A stretch of 64,000 nucleotides of DNA from a virus. The translations under genes and the position numbers were made by a program. The stretch lies in the IMG/VR virus record IMGVR_UViG_3300036861_001106, positions 45,531-109,530 of that record. One strand, written 5' to 3'. Position 1 is the stretch's first letter. Each line of letters begins with the position of its first letter. Positions 1 through 7,765 of the stretch are shown here, piece after piece. Under the pieces are notes generated by a model that ran no database searches, was not told where the DNA came from, and saw only the letters and a list, made by a program, of their open reading frames with translations.

Positions 1-25
1 CGACAGCCGCCGGACCACCGCGTAG

Positions 26-54
26 TTGACAGGTGTCAGCCCGTGGGGTAGAAT
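26..54 (+). promoter_or_regulatory. sigma-70-type promoter of the left operon
   Basis: TTGACA at 26-31 and TAGAAT at 49-54 are separated by exactly 17 bp. The predicted start of transcription, about 6-7 nt after the -10 box, coincides with the GTG at 61, so the first gene may be translated from a leaderless or nearly leaderless message. Confidence 0.6.
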
Positions 55-60
55 AAGACT

Positions 61-486
61 GTGCCGACACCACTTGCAGCCAGCAGCATGTCCCTCCGCA
101 GCCTCGACGGCGGCAACATCACCACCTTCTCCGTCGACCCCACCCGGTACGACCCCTTCCAGAATGCCAAGCGCGGCAGCAGCCACCGGGTCCTCTCCGG
201 CTCCGTCATCCACCAGGACCGTGGGCTGCAGGTGGCGGACTTCGTGATCAACCTGGAGGCTGAGGTCACCGACTATGTGACATGTCAAGACCTCTGGACT
301 AAGTTTCGAAGTCAGGGCACGACCTGGGAGCTGCGGGACTGGTTCCCGAATCGCTTCGAGGTGCTCTTTGCCCCAGGACAGGCAGCCTTCCACCCAGTCC
401 CAATTCGAGGAAGCTGCGACAGCTTCGAGATTTCGATGGTCTTCTACGTTGTTAGAGTGATACAGTGGTTCGGTTCCTCGTATTGA
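61..486 (+). CDS. putative tail-associated protein, unknown family
   Basis: A 141-residue soluble protein with no signal peptide or membrane segment, rich in beta-prone and aromatic residues (WELRDWF, RVIQWFGSSY). I do not recognise the family. It is the first gene of the left operon and lies beside virion genes, so a tail or baseplate role is an inference from position only. The GTG at 61 lies right at the predicted transcription start of the promoter at 26-54 and has no Shine-Dalgarno sequence. The ATG at 88 is the alternative start, also without an obvious ribosome site. The stop overlaps the GAGGAGG that serves the next gene. Confidence 0.6.
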   Translation: MPTPLAASSMSLRSLDGGNITTFSVDPTRYDPFQNAKRGSSHRVLSGSVIHQDRGLQVADFVINLEAEVTDYVTCQDLWTKFRSQGTTWELRDWFPNRFEVLFAPGQAAFHPVPIRGSCDSFEISMVFYVVRVIQWFGSSY

Positions 487-496
487 GGAGGCTTGC

Positions 497-1378
497 TTGG
501 CTGACCAGCTCAAGGTCTTTGGTGCGCTTGGCGGTGGCGTGGGTGACCTCTGGTGGGACTGGCTTCACGAACCCAGCTTTCGCAAGCTGGCCAGTCTCGT
601 GGAGCGCAATGGCGCGCGCGTGCGCATCTACTCCCAGTGTCACTGCGCTGGTGCTGCCACGGACCTGTTCCACGGTCACCCCCACGTCCATGAGGTCGTG
701 GAGGAGCCCTGGGCACCACCCACGCCCGAGCTGCAGCACCGGTGGAACACCCCCACTGCGGATGGCTTCATCCCGCTCTCGCGCAATGACCTGCTGCATG
801 ACGCGGGGGTGCGCCAACTTGACCTTCAACAACCGCAGATCCACCTGCTGGAGGGTGAGCGTCACCTGCTTGGTCAACTCCTGACGCGGCGCCCCTGCGT
901 CGTGGCCCAGCCCTACGCGGGGCTCTCTGACCGCGATGGCTTTGACGTGGCTGCCATCGCACGGCTGGCTGCAGCCCTGCAGCACCTCGCACCGGCGGCC
1001 AGCCTCCTGGTGATTGGCCGGAACCATGACCGCGGCCACAAGTACACACAGGAGCTGTGCCCAGCCGCACCAAACCTCACCGACCTGATTGATCAGCTCA
1101 ACATTCGGGTGACCTACCACCTCGTGGCCAATTGTGACGCCTTTGTCGGGGCGCACTCAAACCTCATCCGCGCTGCCTGGGACCACCGGCGTCGCACGGT
1201 GCTGGTGGTGCCCGAGCCCCTGATGACGCGCCACCTGCCGACGCTGGACTCAAAGTACACCTACGGGCTGCGACACCCAGAAAATAGGGTATTCACGTAT
1301 CCCTTCGACCATGGTCAGGAGCGACAATTTGACCAGCTCGACACCAGCGCCATCGCCGAGTTCCTCCTGCGGGGCTGA
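497..1378 (+). CDS. GT9-like glycosyltransferase (heptosyltransferase fold)
   Basis: A 293-residue protein with a GT-B-like layout: an N-terminal GALGGGVGD turn typical of the acceptor domain, and a C-terminal donor-side signature VGAHSNLIRAAW like the GAHS/PDTG region of ADP-heptose:LPS heptosyltransferases (GT9). The TTG start at 497 is chosen because GAGGAGG (485-491) lies just upstream. It probably transfers an activated sugar to a surface or nucleotide acceptor. The donor cannot be read from sequence. A clearer GT9 enzyme lies in the same operon at 3993-5033 and a heptose-kinase-like gene at 20566-21609, which makes a heptose theme plausible. The 3' end overlaps the methyltransferase gene by 68 nt. 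Confidence 0.65.
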   Translation: MADQLKVFGALGGGVGDLWWDWLHEPSFRKLASLVERNGARVRIYSQCHCAGAATDLFHGHPHVHEVVEEPWAPPTPELQHRWNTPTADGFIPLSRNDLLHDAGVRQLDLQQPQIHLLEGERHLLGQLLTRRPCVVAQPYAGLSDRDGFDVAAIARLAAALQHLAPAASLLVIGRNHDRGHKYTQELCPAAPNLTDLIDQLNIRVTYHLVANCDAFVGAHSNLIRAAWDHRRRTVLVVPEPLMTRHLPTLDSKYTYGLRHPENRVFTYPFDHGQERQFDQLDTSAIAEFLLRG

Positions 1379-2111
1379 GCAGCGCGAGCGCTGCCCCGCC
1401 TGTGCTCGGGACTTGCTGTACCCCCACCAGCGGGGACTTGGCTACTGCTACCACTGCTTCACCTACTGTGCTGCTGACCGACACACGACTGCGGTCTATG
1501 ACCGTGCCTACGTGGCAGAGCGCTATGATCGGTACCCAGCCATGCAGCAGATGAGCGAGCTGCGCCTGCGCGTGTTGTGGCACGTCCTGAGCCTGCACGA
1601 GTGTGCTGCCACCGGCGAGCAGCTTCGCCGGGGCCGGCTCCTGGACGTGGGGTACGGGAATGGCAGCTTCATTCGCGCCGCCGCTGCCGTCGGGTGGGCT
1701 GCCGTGGGGAATGACGTCAACCCCACCGAGTACCCCGGTGTGCGGCGCGTGGCGCTGCCGACAGACCCACTGCCGCCGGAGGAGCGCTACCGGGTCATCA
1801 CGTTCTTCGACTCCCTGGAGCACTTCGAGGACCTGGCCGCGCCACGAGCGGCAGCGCTCAGCACTGACTGGCTGATGATCAGCGTGCCCCGGGCTCCCCG
1901 GAGCTTCCCCAGTCGACCCTGGAAGCACTTTCGACCTGGGGAGCACCACCACTACTGGTGGAACCCCCGGTCGTTCGAGCTGATCTTCACGACGCCGGAG
2001 GTGCAGGCGCGGCTCGTCTACGCCGAGCACCCGGAGGACCACATTCGCGGGACACTGCCGGATGGAGTGCCGAACATCATGACCTGTGTCCTGAGGCTGG
2101 AGCGGCTGTGA
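1311..2111 (+). CDS. class I SAM-dependent methyltransferase with N-terminal zinc ribbon
   Basis: 266 residues. Two CxxC pairs near the N-terminus (CPAC at about 28-31, CYHC at about 46-49) form a probable zinc ribbon. A Rossmann methyltransferase domain follows, with motif I LLDVGYGNGSFI and a FFDSLEHFEDL segment where the SAM-dependent families carry the post-I/motif IV acidic residues. This zinc ribbon plus Methyltransf_23-like arrangement is common in sugar or phage operons and suggests modification of a sugar or small molecule. The start lies 68 nt inside the preceding glycosyltransferase gene and has no strong ribosome site; a start nearer 1380 is possible. The next gene starts in the GTGA overlap. 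Confidence 0.75.
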   Translation: MVRSDNLTSSTPAPSPSSSCGAEQRERCPACARDLLYPHQRGLGYCYHCFTYCAADRHTTAVYDRAYVAERYDRYPAMQQMSELRLRVLWHVLSLHECAATGEQLRRGRLLDVGYGNGSFIRAAAAVGWAAVGNDVNPTEYPGVRRVALPTDPLPPEERYRVITFFDSLEHFEDLAAPRAAALSTDWLMISVPRAPRSFPSRPWKHFRPGEHHHYWWNPRSFELIFTTPEVQARLVYAEHPEDHIRGTLPDGVPNIMTCVLRLERL

Positions 2112-2770
2112 GACACGACATCTTCCACGTCAGCGAGCGGTACCCAGTGCCCATCTCCAGCTTTGCAGTGCCCTCGGACATCACCATCTTTGGCGGCCGC
2201 TGGGCAGATGACACGTATTACGCGGATTACGCGGGCATTGCCAGGAAGTACCGGCCCGAGGAGATCCTGGAGATCGGGGTGCGCTTCGGTTACTCCGGCA
2301 TTGCGATGTGCCTGGGTGCCCTTGCAGGACGCCCAAATTACGATCCAGAGGTGTGGATCCTCGGCTACGATGGAATCGACGCTTGCTTCTTCAGTCACCC
2401 TGAAGATCCAGCAGTCTCAAGCAACGAGGTTGCCAGCGCGAACTTCGCAGCCCAGACGCCAAGCGTTGGTGTTGAGCTGTTTCGCCACGACACACGAGCG
2501 GGGCTGCCCGAGAAGGTGTGTCAGTACCTTGGAGTCTATGACCTTGTCAACGTTGACGGGGACCACTCCTACGAGGGGTGCTACCGCGACCTTGTCAACA
2601 TCTGGCCCCTGACTGCCCCTGGTGCGGTTGTGATCGTAGACGACACGGGGATGACCGACGTGAAGCGCGCGGTGGAGCAGTTCCGTGACGAGCACCTTGC
2701 GGAGTTGCAGGCGTTCCAGTGGCACGAGAATGAGCGTGGGCTGGCGCTCCTGCAGCGGAACGCAGGCTGA
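2108..2770 (+). CDS. SAM methyltransferase (Methyltransf_24-like)
   Basis: 220 residues from the GTG at 2108, which overlaps the previous stop as GTGA; the open frame continues upstream but without need. Motif I reads EILEIGVRFGYSGI, the substrate-side acidic residues are in VNVDGDHSYEG, and VVIVDDTGM follows, the usual layout of class I SAM methyltransferases of the macrocin/cephalosporin-hydroxylase-neighbour group (Methyltransf_24). It is paralogous to 3313-3996 (EIGVRFGY, HVDGNHD, VILDDY). Together they suggest sequential modification of one glycan or metabolite. The ATG of the next gene overlaps the stop (TGATG). Confidence 0.8.
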   Translation: MRHDIFHVSERYPVPISSFAVPSDITIFGGRWADDTYYADYAGIARKYRPEEILEIGVRFGYSGIAMCLGALAGRPNYDPEVWILGYDGIDACFFSHPEDPAVSSNEVASANFAAQTPSVGVELFRHDTRAGLPEKVCQYLGVYDLVNVDGDHSYEGCYRDLVNIWPLTAPGAVVIVDDTGMTDVKRAVEQFRDEHLAELQAFQWHENERGLALLQRNAG

Positions 2771-3300
2771 TGGGAAAGCGTGCCTACTTTGTGCTTGGCC
2801 CCGAGAACTCCGGCACGAGGTTCTTCCGGCGGTGCCTCTGCTCGGCAGGGTGCTACGGTGACCCGGACGCCGGTGAGAGCACCGATGACCTGTGCTTCCG
2901 CGACAAGCCAAGCAAGCTCGCACTTGCGCGCAGCGTGCCCAATGGGCTGCTGGTGCCGGACGTGCTTGCCATCGCGGGGCTGCTCAAGGCAGCGGGGTAC
3001 CGGGTGACGCCCATCCTCATCTCTCGGCGCAGCGACTTCGTGGTGGCAGGGCAGTTGAAGAACTACGAGGGGCGCACCTTCGAGGCGGCGCGGCAGACGA
3101 TCCTGGTGGCGGCCAAGCTGGCCTACGAGCTGGCGAGCTGGCTGAAGACGACCCTGGTCGTGGTGCCGTACGGGCTCTTCGTGACGGTGCCGGAGGTGCG
3201 GGGACACCTGTTTGCGCAGCTCGGGCTGCCGCCGCCAACCGTCGAGGTCGTCAACGCCAATGAGAAGTACGGGCTGGCAGGGCTGCTGCTGCCGTTCTGA
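2770..3300 (+). CDS. sulfotransferase-like P-loop protein
   Basis: 176 residues beginning with FVLGPENSGTRFFRRCL, which matches the 5'-phosphosulfate loop of PAPS-dependent sulfotransferases (GxxSGTR type). An ISRRSDFVVAGQ segment resembles the 3'-phosphate-binding arginine/serine region. It is short for a bacterial sulfotransferase, as is usual for phage versions. TGATG overlaps with both neighbours show translational coupling to the methyltransferase genes. Possible role: sulfation of a sugar built by the GT9 enzymes of this operon. A generic P-loop kinase is the alternative. Confidence 0.6.
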   Translation: MGKRAYFVLGPENSGTRFFRRCLCSAGCYGDPDAGESTDDLCFRDKPSKLALARSVPNGLLVPDVLAIAGLLKAAGYRVTPILISRRSDFVVAGQLKNYEGRTFEAARQTILVAAKLAYELASWLKTTLVVVPYGLFVTVPEVRGHLFAQLGLPPPTVEVVNANEKYGLAGLLLPF

Positions 3301-3312
3301 GGGGAGGCTGAC

Positions 3313-3996
3313 TTGGTTGTCGAGGTGGAGTTCCTGACCGAGCCGGAGTGGTGGAAATTTGATCGTCGGCTGGTGGACCAGGTGGCCTTCCCGCTGGGTG
3401 ACCGGTACCCGCAGGAGATCATCGACCGGTACTTCGCGGTCTACGGTGGCCTAGTCCACAAGTTCCGCCCACGACACATGCTGGAGATTGGCGTGCGGTT
3501 CGGCTACACGGGCATCGTCTGCTGCGCGGCAGCGCTGGCGGCGGGCGTCGAGCGCTTCGAGTACCTGGGCATCGACGATGAGAGCTACCACGCCGGGTCG
3601 TGCCAGCAGGCCAACGACAACTTCCGCATCGTTGGGTTCCACGCGCGCTGTCGGGCGCTGCGGTGGAACTCCTTCGACGGCATCCCGGCCAAGCTGGGGA
3701 CCTTTGACCTCATCCACGTCGACGGCAACCACGACAAGCACGGGGTGCTCAATGACCTCATGAACGTGTGGCCCATCCTGCACCAGCGGGGCTTCGTGAT
3801 CCTCGATGACTACTACTTCCCCCAGATCAGGGAGGCCATCGACCAGTGGCTGGAGGAGTTCGTGGACAGTGACAACGTCGTGGCGGTGCAGTTCGTGGAG
3901 GATGAGCGTGGCCACGCCATCATTCGCAAGACAGGGCTGCGCAGGGAGGAGCTGCAGGACCAGGAGGGGTTGGTGATGGAGGCCCTCACCCTGTGA
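3313..3996 (+). CDS. SAM methyltransferase (Methyltransf_24-like), paralog of 2108-2770
   Basis: 227 residues from a TTG preceded by GGGGAGG (3301-3307). Motif I is MLEIGVRFGYTGI; the acidic SAM ribose-binding region is LGIDDES; HVDGNHDKHG and VILDDYYF follow. The shared motif strings with the gene at 2108-2770 show a duplication within the operon. The substrate is unknown. The stop overlaps the GTG of the GT9 gene (GTGA). Confidence 0.8.
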   Translation: MVVEVEFLTEPEWWKFDRRLVDQVAFPLGDRYPQEIIDRYFAVYGGLVHKFRPRHMLEIGVRFGYTGIVCCAAALAAGVERFEYLGIDDESYHAGSCQQANDNFRIVGFHARCRALRWNSFDGIPAKLGTFDLIHVDGNHDKHGVLNDLMNVWPILHQRGFVILDDYYFPQIREAIDQWLEEFVDSDNVVAVQFVEDERGHAIIRKTGLRREELQDQEGLVMEALTL

Positions 3997-5033
3997 TTGC
4001 GGAGGCTACTCGCGTGCTCAAGGTGTGGCCCACTCGGGTTGTCCGTGAGCCAAAGCTCAAGAAGATCACCGTCTTCCGACAGCTTGGCGGAATCGGTGAC
4101 GTCCTGATGTGCACGCCAGTGTTCCGCGGGCTCAAGGAGAAGTACCCCGGGTGCTTCTTGACCGTGGCGACTGACAGCAGCTACATGGCGGGCTGTCTGC
4201 CGATGATCTTTCGGCACAACCCCTTCATCGACGATCTCGTTCACGTCAACCCCTTTGAGTTTGTCTGCTCTCCCACGCGGCACGTGCGGCAGGAGTTCCG
4301 CAACGCGCCGAACCACGCTGACATGGTGCCTCACTGCGTGCGGGACACGGACCTGGTGATCGACCTGAACGTCGTCTGCGCCCTGACCGAGACTGCCCAG
4401 CAGCCCCACGTCAAGGACCACCGCACGGACATCTGGTGCCGGGCTGCGGGGGTGGCACCCTCCAACCGGCGCCCCATCCTGCACCTGACCGGCAGCGAGC
4501 TGGCGGAGGGAGCACGGTGGTGTGAGGAGCGCCTCGGGGCCGGCGTGCGGGTCGGCGTGGTGCTCACCACCAAGGACCCGGCGCGGGACTGGCCCTTCGC
4601 CTCCCAGTTCGCCTGGGAGCTGCAGCAGCGTGGCTACAAGGTGTGCTCGATCGATGCACTCAAGAAGGTCACGGACCAGGTGCCAGCCATGCTCGGCATG
4701 CACATCCGCAAGGTGGCTGCCGCCATCGCCCACCTCGACGTCGTCGTCTCCCCGGACACCGGCATCCTCCACGTCGCGGGCACGCTGGGGGTGCCGGTCG
4801 TCGGCCTGTTTGGTCCCACCGACGGGGCCCTGCGGATGCGGGAGTACCCTGGTAGCTACGTCAACCCCACCGCCATTGTGGACTGTGCTCCCTGCTGGTA
4901 CCTGCATCCCTGCCGGAAGGAGAATCCGAAGGAGCCGGCGAAGCACTACGTGTGCATGCGACGCCTCACCAAGGAGCTGGTGCTCCACGAGCTGGAGGCC
5001 ACCCTCCGACGCTTCGGCAAGGAGCCGCTGTAG
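3993..5033 (+). CDS. GT9 family glycosyltransferase (ADP-heptose:LPS heptosyltransferase-like)
   Basis: 346 residues with the full GT9 pattern: N-terminal RQLGGIGDVLMCTPVF (the GDxxxxTP acceptor-side signature), IDLNVV, and C-terminal VVSPDTGILHVAGTLG followed by VGLFGPTDG, the donor-binding signature of WaaC/WaaF-type enzymes. Cytoplasmic GT-B fold; reaction expected is transfer of a heptose or similar sugar from a nucleotide donor. The terminal CAPCWY...C cysteines are seen in many GT9 proteins. The GTG start overlaps the previous stop. With the heptose kinase at 20566-21609 this suggests the phage remodels a heptose-containing surface glycan or makes its own. Confidence 0.88.
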   Translation: MIAEATRVLKVWPTRVVREPKLKKITVFRQLGGIGDVLMCTPVFRGLKEKYPGCFLTVATDSSYMAGCLPMIFRHNPFIDDLVHVNPFEFVCSPTRHVRQEFRNAPNHADMVPHCVRDTDLVIDLNVVCALTETAQQPHVKDHRTDIWCRAAGVAPSNRRPILHLTGSELAEGARWCEERLGAGVRVGVVLTTKDPARDWPFASQFAWELQQRGYKVCSIDALKKVTDQVPAMLGMHIRKVAAAIAHLDVVVSPDTGILHVAGTLGVPVVGLFGPTDGALRMREYPGSYVNPTAIVDCAPCWYLHPCRKENPKEPAKHYVCMRRLTKELVLHELEATLRRFGKEPL

Positions 5034-5059
5034 GCGGTATAATGACAAGGAGGAGCTTG

Positions 5060-5392
5060 ATGAAGATTCGTCAGTTCAGCGCGGTGGTTGTGGTCCTTGG
5101 CCTGTTCTTGCTGGCACTACCATTGCCGGCCAACGCCAGCCCCACCGGGCGGCGCAACACCGCCCTCGGAGTCAGCGCGCTGGCCATCTACGAGATTGCC
5201 CGGGGGAACAACGGGCTTGGGCTGCTGAGCGCCGCGGGCGCAGTCGTCGCTTGGAACCGCTACAGCCAGGGACGGCGCGAGGAGCGCTGCCGGGACGCCT
5301 TCAATGCGGGTTTCCGGGCGGGTGTGCGGCGGGCGTGGCGGGAGTGCCCCGACCGTGGGCGTCATCGGGGTCAGCGGCGTCGAGGCCGCTGA
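5060..5392 (+). CDS. small exported protein, unknown
   Basis: 110 residues from the ATG at 5060, preceded by AAGGAGGA. The N-terminus is a classical Sec signal peptide: MKIRQ, a hydrophobic core (VVVVLGLFLLALPL) and PANA for signal peptidase I. The mature part has a second apolar glycine/alanine stretch (GLLSAAGAVVAW) and ends in a very basic Arg-rich tail. Function unknown; an envelope-directed accessory or lysis-related protein is possible. A TATAAT at 5038-5043 may be an internal promoter but lacks a good -35 box. Confidence 0.7.
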   Translation: MKIRQFSAVVVVLGLFLLALPLPANASPTGRRNTALGVSALAIYEIARGNNGLGLLSAAGAVVAWNRYSQGRREERCRDAFNAGFRAGVRRAWRECPDRGRHRGQRRRGR

Positions 5393-5405
5393 CGGGAGCT
5401 GAGCT

Positions 5406-5777
5406 GTGCCAGCGTCACTGAGAATGCTCGACAGCGACGAGTCCACGGTCATCACGACGTCCGATCAGGGGAACGTGCCGACCCCGGGCTCGTCCACCGC
5501 CAAGAAGTTCTTCGTGCAGAACTTCGGCACCTCGACAGCGGAGGACGTCGTGGTCACGATCGAGGCAGTGGGGACCAACGACGGGGCGGACTACACGCAG
5601 ATCGCTGCGGATGTCGCGGGCTCGCCGGGGACGTTCAGCCAGAGCGACGTCAACCTGGGCGACATCGCTGCCTTGGACGACGCACCCTTCTGGGCGCAGA
5701 TTGTCCAGCCGAGCGGCCTCACCGCTGACAACAATCCCCGGCGCAGCAGCCTCGTGGCGTCGGGCACAACCGTCTAG
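5406..5777 (+). CDS. virion-associated beta-rich protein, unknown
   Basis: 123 residues, acidic, rich in Thr/Val/Ser, with the look of an immunoglobulin-like or CARDB-like beta sandwich (KFFVQNFGTSTAEDVVVTIE). No signal peptide. GTG start with a weak GGGAGCTGAGCT upstream. Position among late genes suggests a structural decoration. Family not recognised. Confidence 0.65.
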   Translation: MPASLRMLDSDESTVITTSDQGNVPTPGSSTAKKFFVQNFGTSTAEDVVVTIEAVGTNDGADYTQIAADVAGSPGTFSQSDVNLGDIAALDDAPFWAQIVQPSGLTADNNPRRSSLVASGTTV

Positions 5778-5784
5778 GAGCACC

Positions 5785-6045
5785 ATGGGCAAGCAGGCTA
5801 CGGACGTCGACGTCAAGACCACCACTGTTGAGCGCCACCTGGACCAGGCGACGGCGGACGCGCATGAGCTGGTGCCGGGCGACTGGTGTGTCCTCCTGAA
5901 CGAGGAGGGCTTCGAGACCGGGCGGTGGGGCATCGTGTGCAACTCCCTGCGCAACACCGCGCACACCCTGGAGGTGCGGCTGGGGGCTGACCCGATCCGC
6001 ACCTTCCCGCGCCGCAAGCTGCGGTGGCTGGGGCCGTTGGACTAA
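5785..6045 (+). CDS. hypothetical protein, 86 aa
   Basis: Starts at the ATG at 5785 after TAGGAGC. Small, soluble, with a beta-strand-rich middle (PGDWCVLLNEEGF...GRWGIVCNSL) reminiscent of a small SH3-like barrel. No known family. Co-transcribed with the flanking late genes; AAAGGAGAG follows directly for the next gene. Confidence 0.65.
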   Translation: MGKQATDVDVKTTTVERHLDQATADAHELVPGDWCVLLNEEGFETGRWGIVCNSLRNTAHTLEVRLGADPIRTFPRRKLRWLGPLD

Positions 6046-6055
6046 AGGAGAGGCA

Positions 6056-6631
6056 ATGGAGCGACGGGACCTGTTTCGCAAGGCACTTGGCGCGGTTGCT
6101 GGCACAGCCTCGGCGCTGCTGGTGGGCCGCTACGTTGACCCGCCGGTGAGCGTGGCACGGCTGGAGGCGACAGCCCTGGCGCCAGCCACGTTGGGGTTCT
6201 CCAGCCCGCCGCTTGAGCCGGGCAGCGTTGAGTGGTACTTTGCGGACGGCACCCTGAAGGGGACCACCGTGGTGCCCATCATCAATTACAAGGAAGATAG
6301 TGATCGCTACTTCATCCTTGCTGGTCACGTGCCGGCCATGTTGCTGGGCCACTGGTCCAAGACCCGGGTGCTTGACGTCGGTCTTGCCTGGACGTACTTG
6401 CACGGTGAGCGCGGTGACCTGACCCTGGGTGTGCCGGCAACTGGTCCGCTGGCCCCGGGGACCCTCTTCATGTGGGCGGAGGGTCCGGCGGCTGGCCGCT
6501 GGGGCGTCGTGACCAAGCCCTACCTGCAGTTGCCAAGCATCCAGCGCCATCTGGCGGACGGGAACTTCGAGGCGATGCTGGCCACCGAGGAGGGTCGTGT
6601 CCTCCTCGTGCACCGCAGCCAACTGGGCTGA
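6056..6631 (+). CDS. hypothetical protein with possible Tat-type N-terminus
   Basis: 191 residues. The start is fixed by AAAGGAGAGG just upstream. The N-terminus ERRDLFRKALGAVAGTASAL has twin arginines followed by a mildly hydrophobic segment, compatible with a Tat signal but without the full S-RR-x-F-L-K consensus. The rest is soluble and beta-rich. Role unknown; if exported it could act in the periplasm or on the virion surface. Confidence 0.65.
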   Translation: MERRDLFRKALGAVAGTASALLVGRYVDPPVSVARLEATALAPATLGFSSPPLEPGSVEWYFADGTLKGTTVVPIINYKEDSDRYFILAGHVPAMLLGHWSKTRVLDVGLAWTYLHGERGDLTLGVPATGPLAPGTLFMWAEGPAAGRWGVVTKPYLQLPSIQRHLADGNFEAMLATEEGRVLLVHRSQLG

Positions 6632-6642
6632 GGGAGACCACC

Positions 6643-6810
6643 ATGACACTCAACCTGCTGCAGACTGTCGACGCCCCGGAGAAGCCCATGGACCCGACGG
6701 CCCCGTGGTGGCCCAGGGAGGAGCCCCTGGCGCCGCCCACGGAGCCGGACGTGCCCTACGAGGCGCCGCCGGCGGACGATGAGCCGGACGACGATGAGGA
6801 TGACGACTAG
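6643..6810 (+). CDS. small acidic proline-rich protein
   Basis: 55 residues from the ATG at 6643 (GGGAGACC upstream). It is proline-rich in the middle and ends in a run of aspartates (DDEPDDDEDDD), so it is probably disordered. Function unknown. Its stop codon overlaps the stop codon of the converging LAGLIDADG endonuclease gene on the other strand. Confidence 0.65.
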   Translation: MTLNLLQTVDAPEKPMDPTAPWWPREEPLAPPTEPDVPYEAPPADDEPDDDEDDD

Positions 6811-7673
6811 CCGAAGCGGAGCTGGTCCCGGTACTTCGGGAGCGCCAGGTAGTGGTCCAGGACCCGCTGGCGCTTCCGGGGGAGGTAGATCGTGGCCCCC
6901 TCGTAGAGGAGGTTCACGATGGGGAGGCACTGAGCGTTGCCGTGAAACTGCAGCTTCCAGGCGGTCTTGCTGTTCTTGGCAGCGACGGTGTGACCACCAA
7001 TCTCTGGTAGTTCGATTTTCAGATACTCATGTGCAGCCTTGGCAAATGCTTCGGTGGACACGATCTTGATGGCGGCGTTCGGTGGGCATACCCCATCCTT
7101 GCGAGGGCGATTTCCAGCCTGGGATCGAAACATGCCGTCGCCGTCGAAGTAGCCGCGAAGATAATGCGGCTGCAAACGCCACGAGATGAAGTGCCAGGTA
7201 AGCTTTGTCGTCTTTCCTGGTATGATGCCAAATTTCTCAACATCTCGTAGAAGGTTGACCGAAACCAATGCGAGCCGGCTCGTGGGGTGTCCATTCGCAA
7301 GGTAATGGTACAGGGGATTTTCACACTCTGTGTCTCTCCTGAAAGACTCCAGGTGATCGGCATCTTTCGATGAAAGATTTACGATTACAGAGTTTCTCTG
7401 CGGACAGGCGTAGCCGTCTGCAGCAAGGAAACCAAGCCAGTAGGCTTGGCGTTCAGTCTCAATTGAAGAAAAGTAGCCTTCATTGAGGCTGAACTTTCGC
7501 TGGCAAGCTGATCGGTCGCGCCTAGTTATGCCTGCCATTTTCAGACAGGCGTAGATTGGCATCTCTGAGCAGCCAAACAAAGCAGCGAGTTCGTAGGCGC
7601 TCTTGCCCTCTCGGTAGAGACGGCAAACGACTTCCTTCTGACATTCTGTGAGATGGCCTCTGTAGTTGCTCAT
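6807..7673 (-). CDS. LAGLIDADG homing endonuclease (two-motif)
   Basis: 288 residues from the ATG at 7673 (a TTG at 7700 is an alternative start; ribosome signals are weak for both). An N-terminal helix-turn-helix region (about 8-50) precedes two LAGLIDADG helices: WLGFLAADG at about 79-87 and LRGYFDGDG at about 172-180, each with the metal-binding acidic residue near its end. The protein should cut one long asymmetric target as a monomer. It is antisense to the operon and lies immediately 5' of a gene interrupted by two group I introns, so it probably drives mobility of one of them. Base composition is more AT-rich than the neighbours, consistent with recent arrival. Confidence 0.85.
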   Translation of the reverse strand: MSNYRGHLTECQKEVVCRLYREGKSAYELAALFGCSEMPIYACLKMAGITRRDRSACQRKFSLNEGYFSSIETERQAYWLGFLAADGYACPQRNSVIVNLSSKDADHLESFRRDTECENPLYHYLANGHPTSRLALVSVNLLRDVEKFGIIPGKTTKLTWHFISWRLQPHYLRGYFDGDGMFRSQAGNRPRKDGVCPPNAAIKIVSTEAFAKAAHEYLKIELPEIGGHTVAAKNSKTAWKLQFHGNAQCLPIVNLLYEGATIYLPRKRQRVLDHYLALPKYRDQLRFG

Positions 7674-7765
7674 ATCGGAGTCTACAGATTTTGTCTCCAA
7701 ATGTCAACTGGCTGCCACGACTTTTTGCGGGAGCGTGGCTAAAAAGTGAAAGGAGGTGCGGTCTC

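Noticed and set aside
3813-5048. 411-codon minus-strand frame opposite the GT9 gene
   Set aside because: Low-complexity His/Val/Gly composition and no start signal; the plus strand carries clear GT9 motifs.
5030-5050. Internal promoter TATAAT at 5038
   Set aside because: The -10 box is perfect but the -35 region at 17 bp is poor, and the start of transcription would fall inside the Shine-Dalgarno of the next gene.
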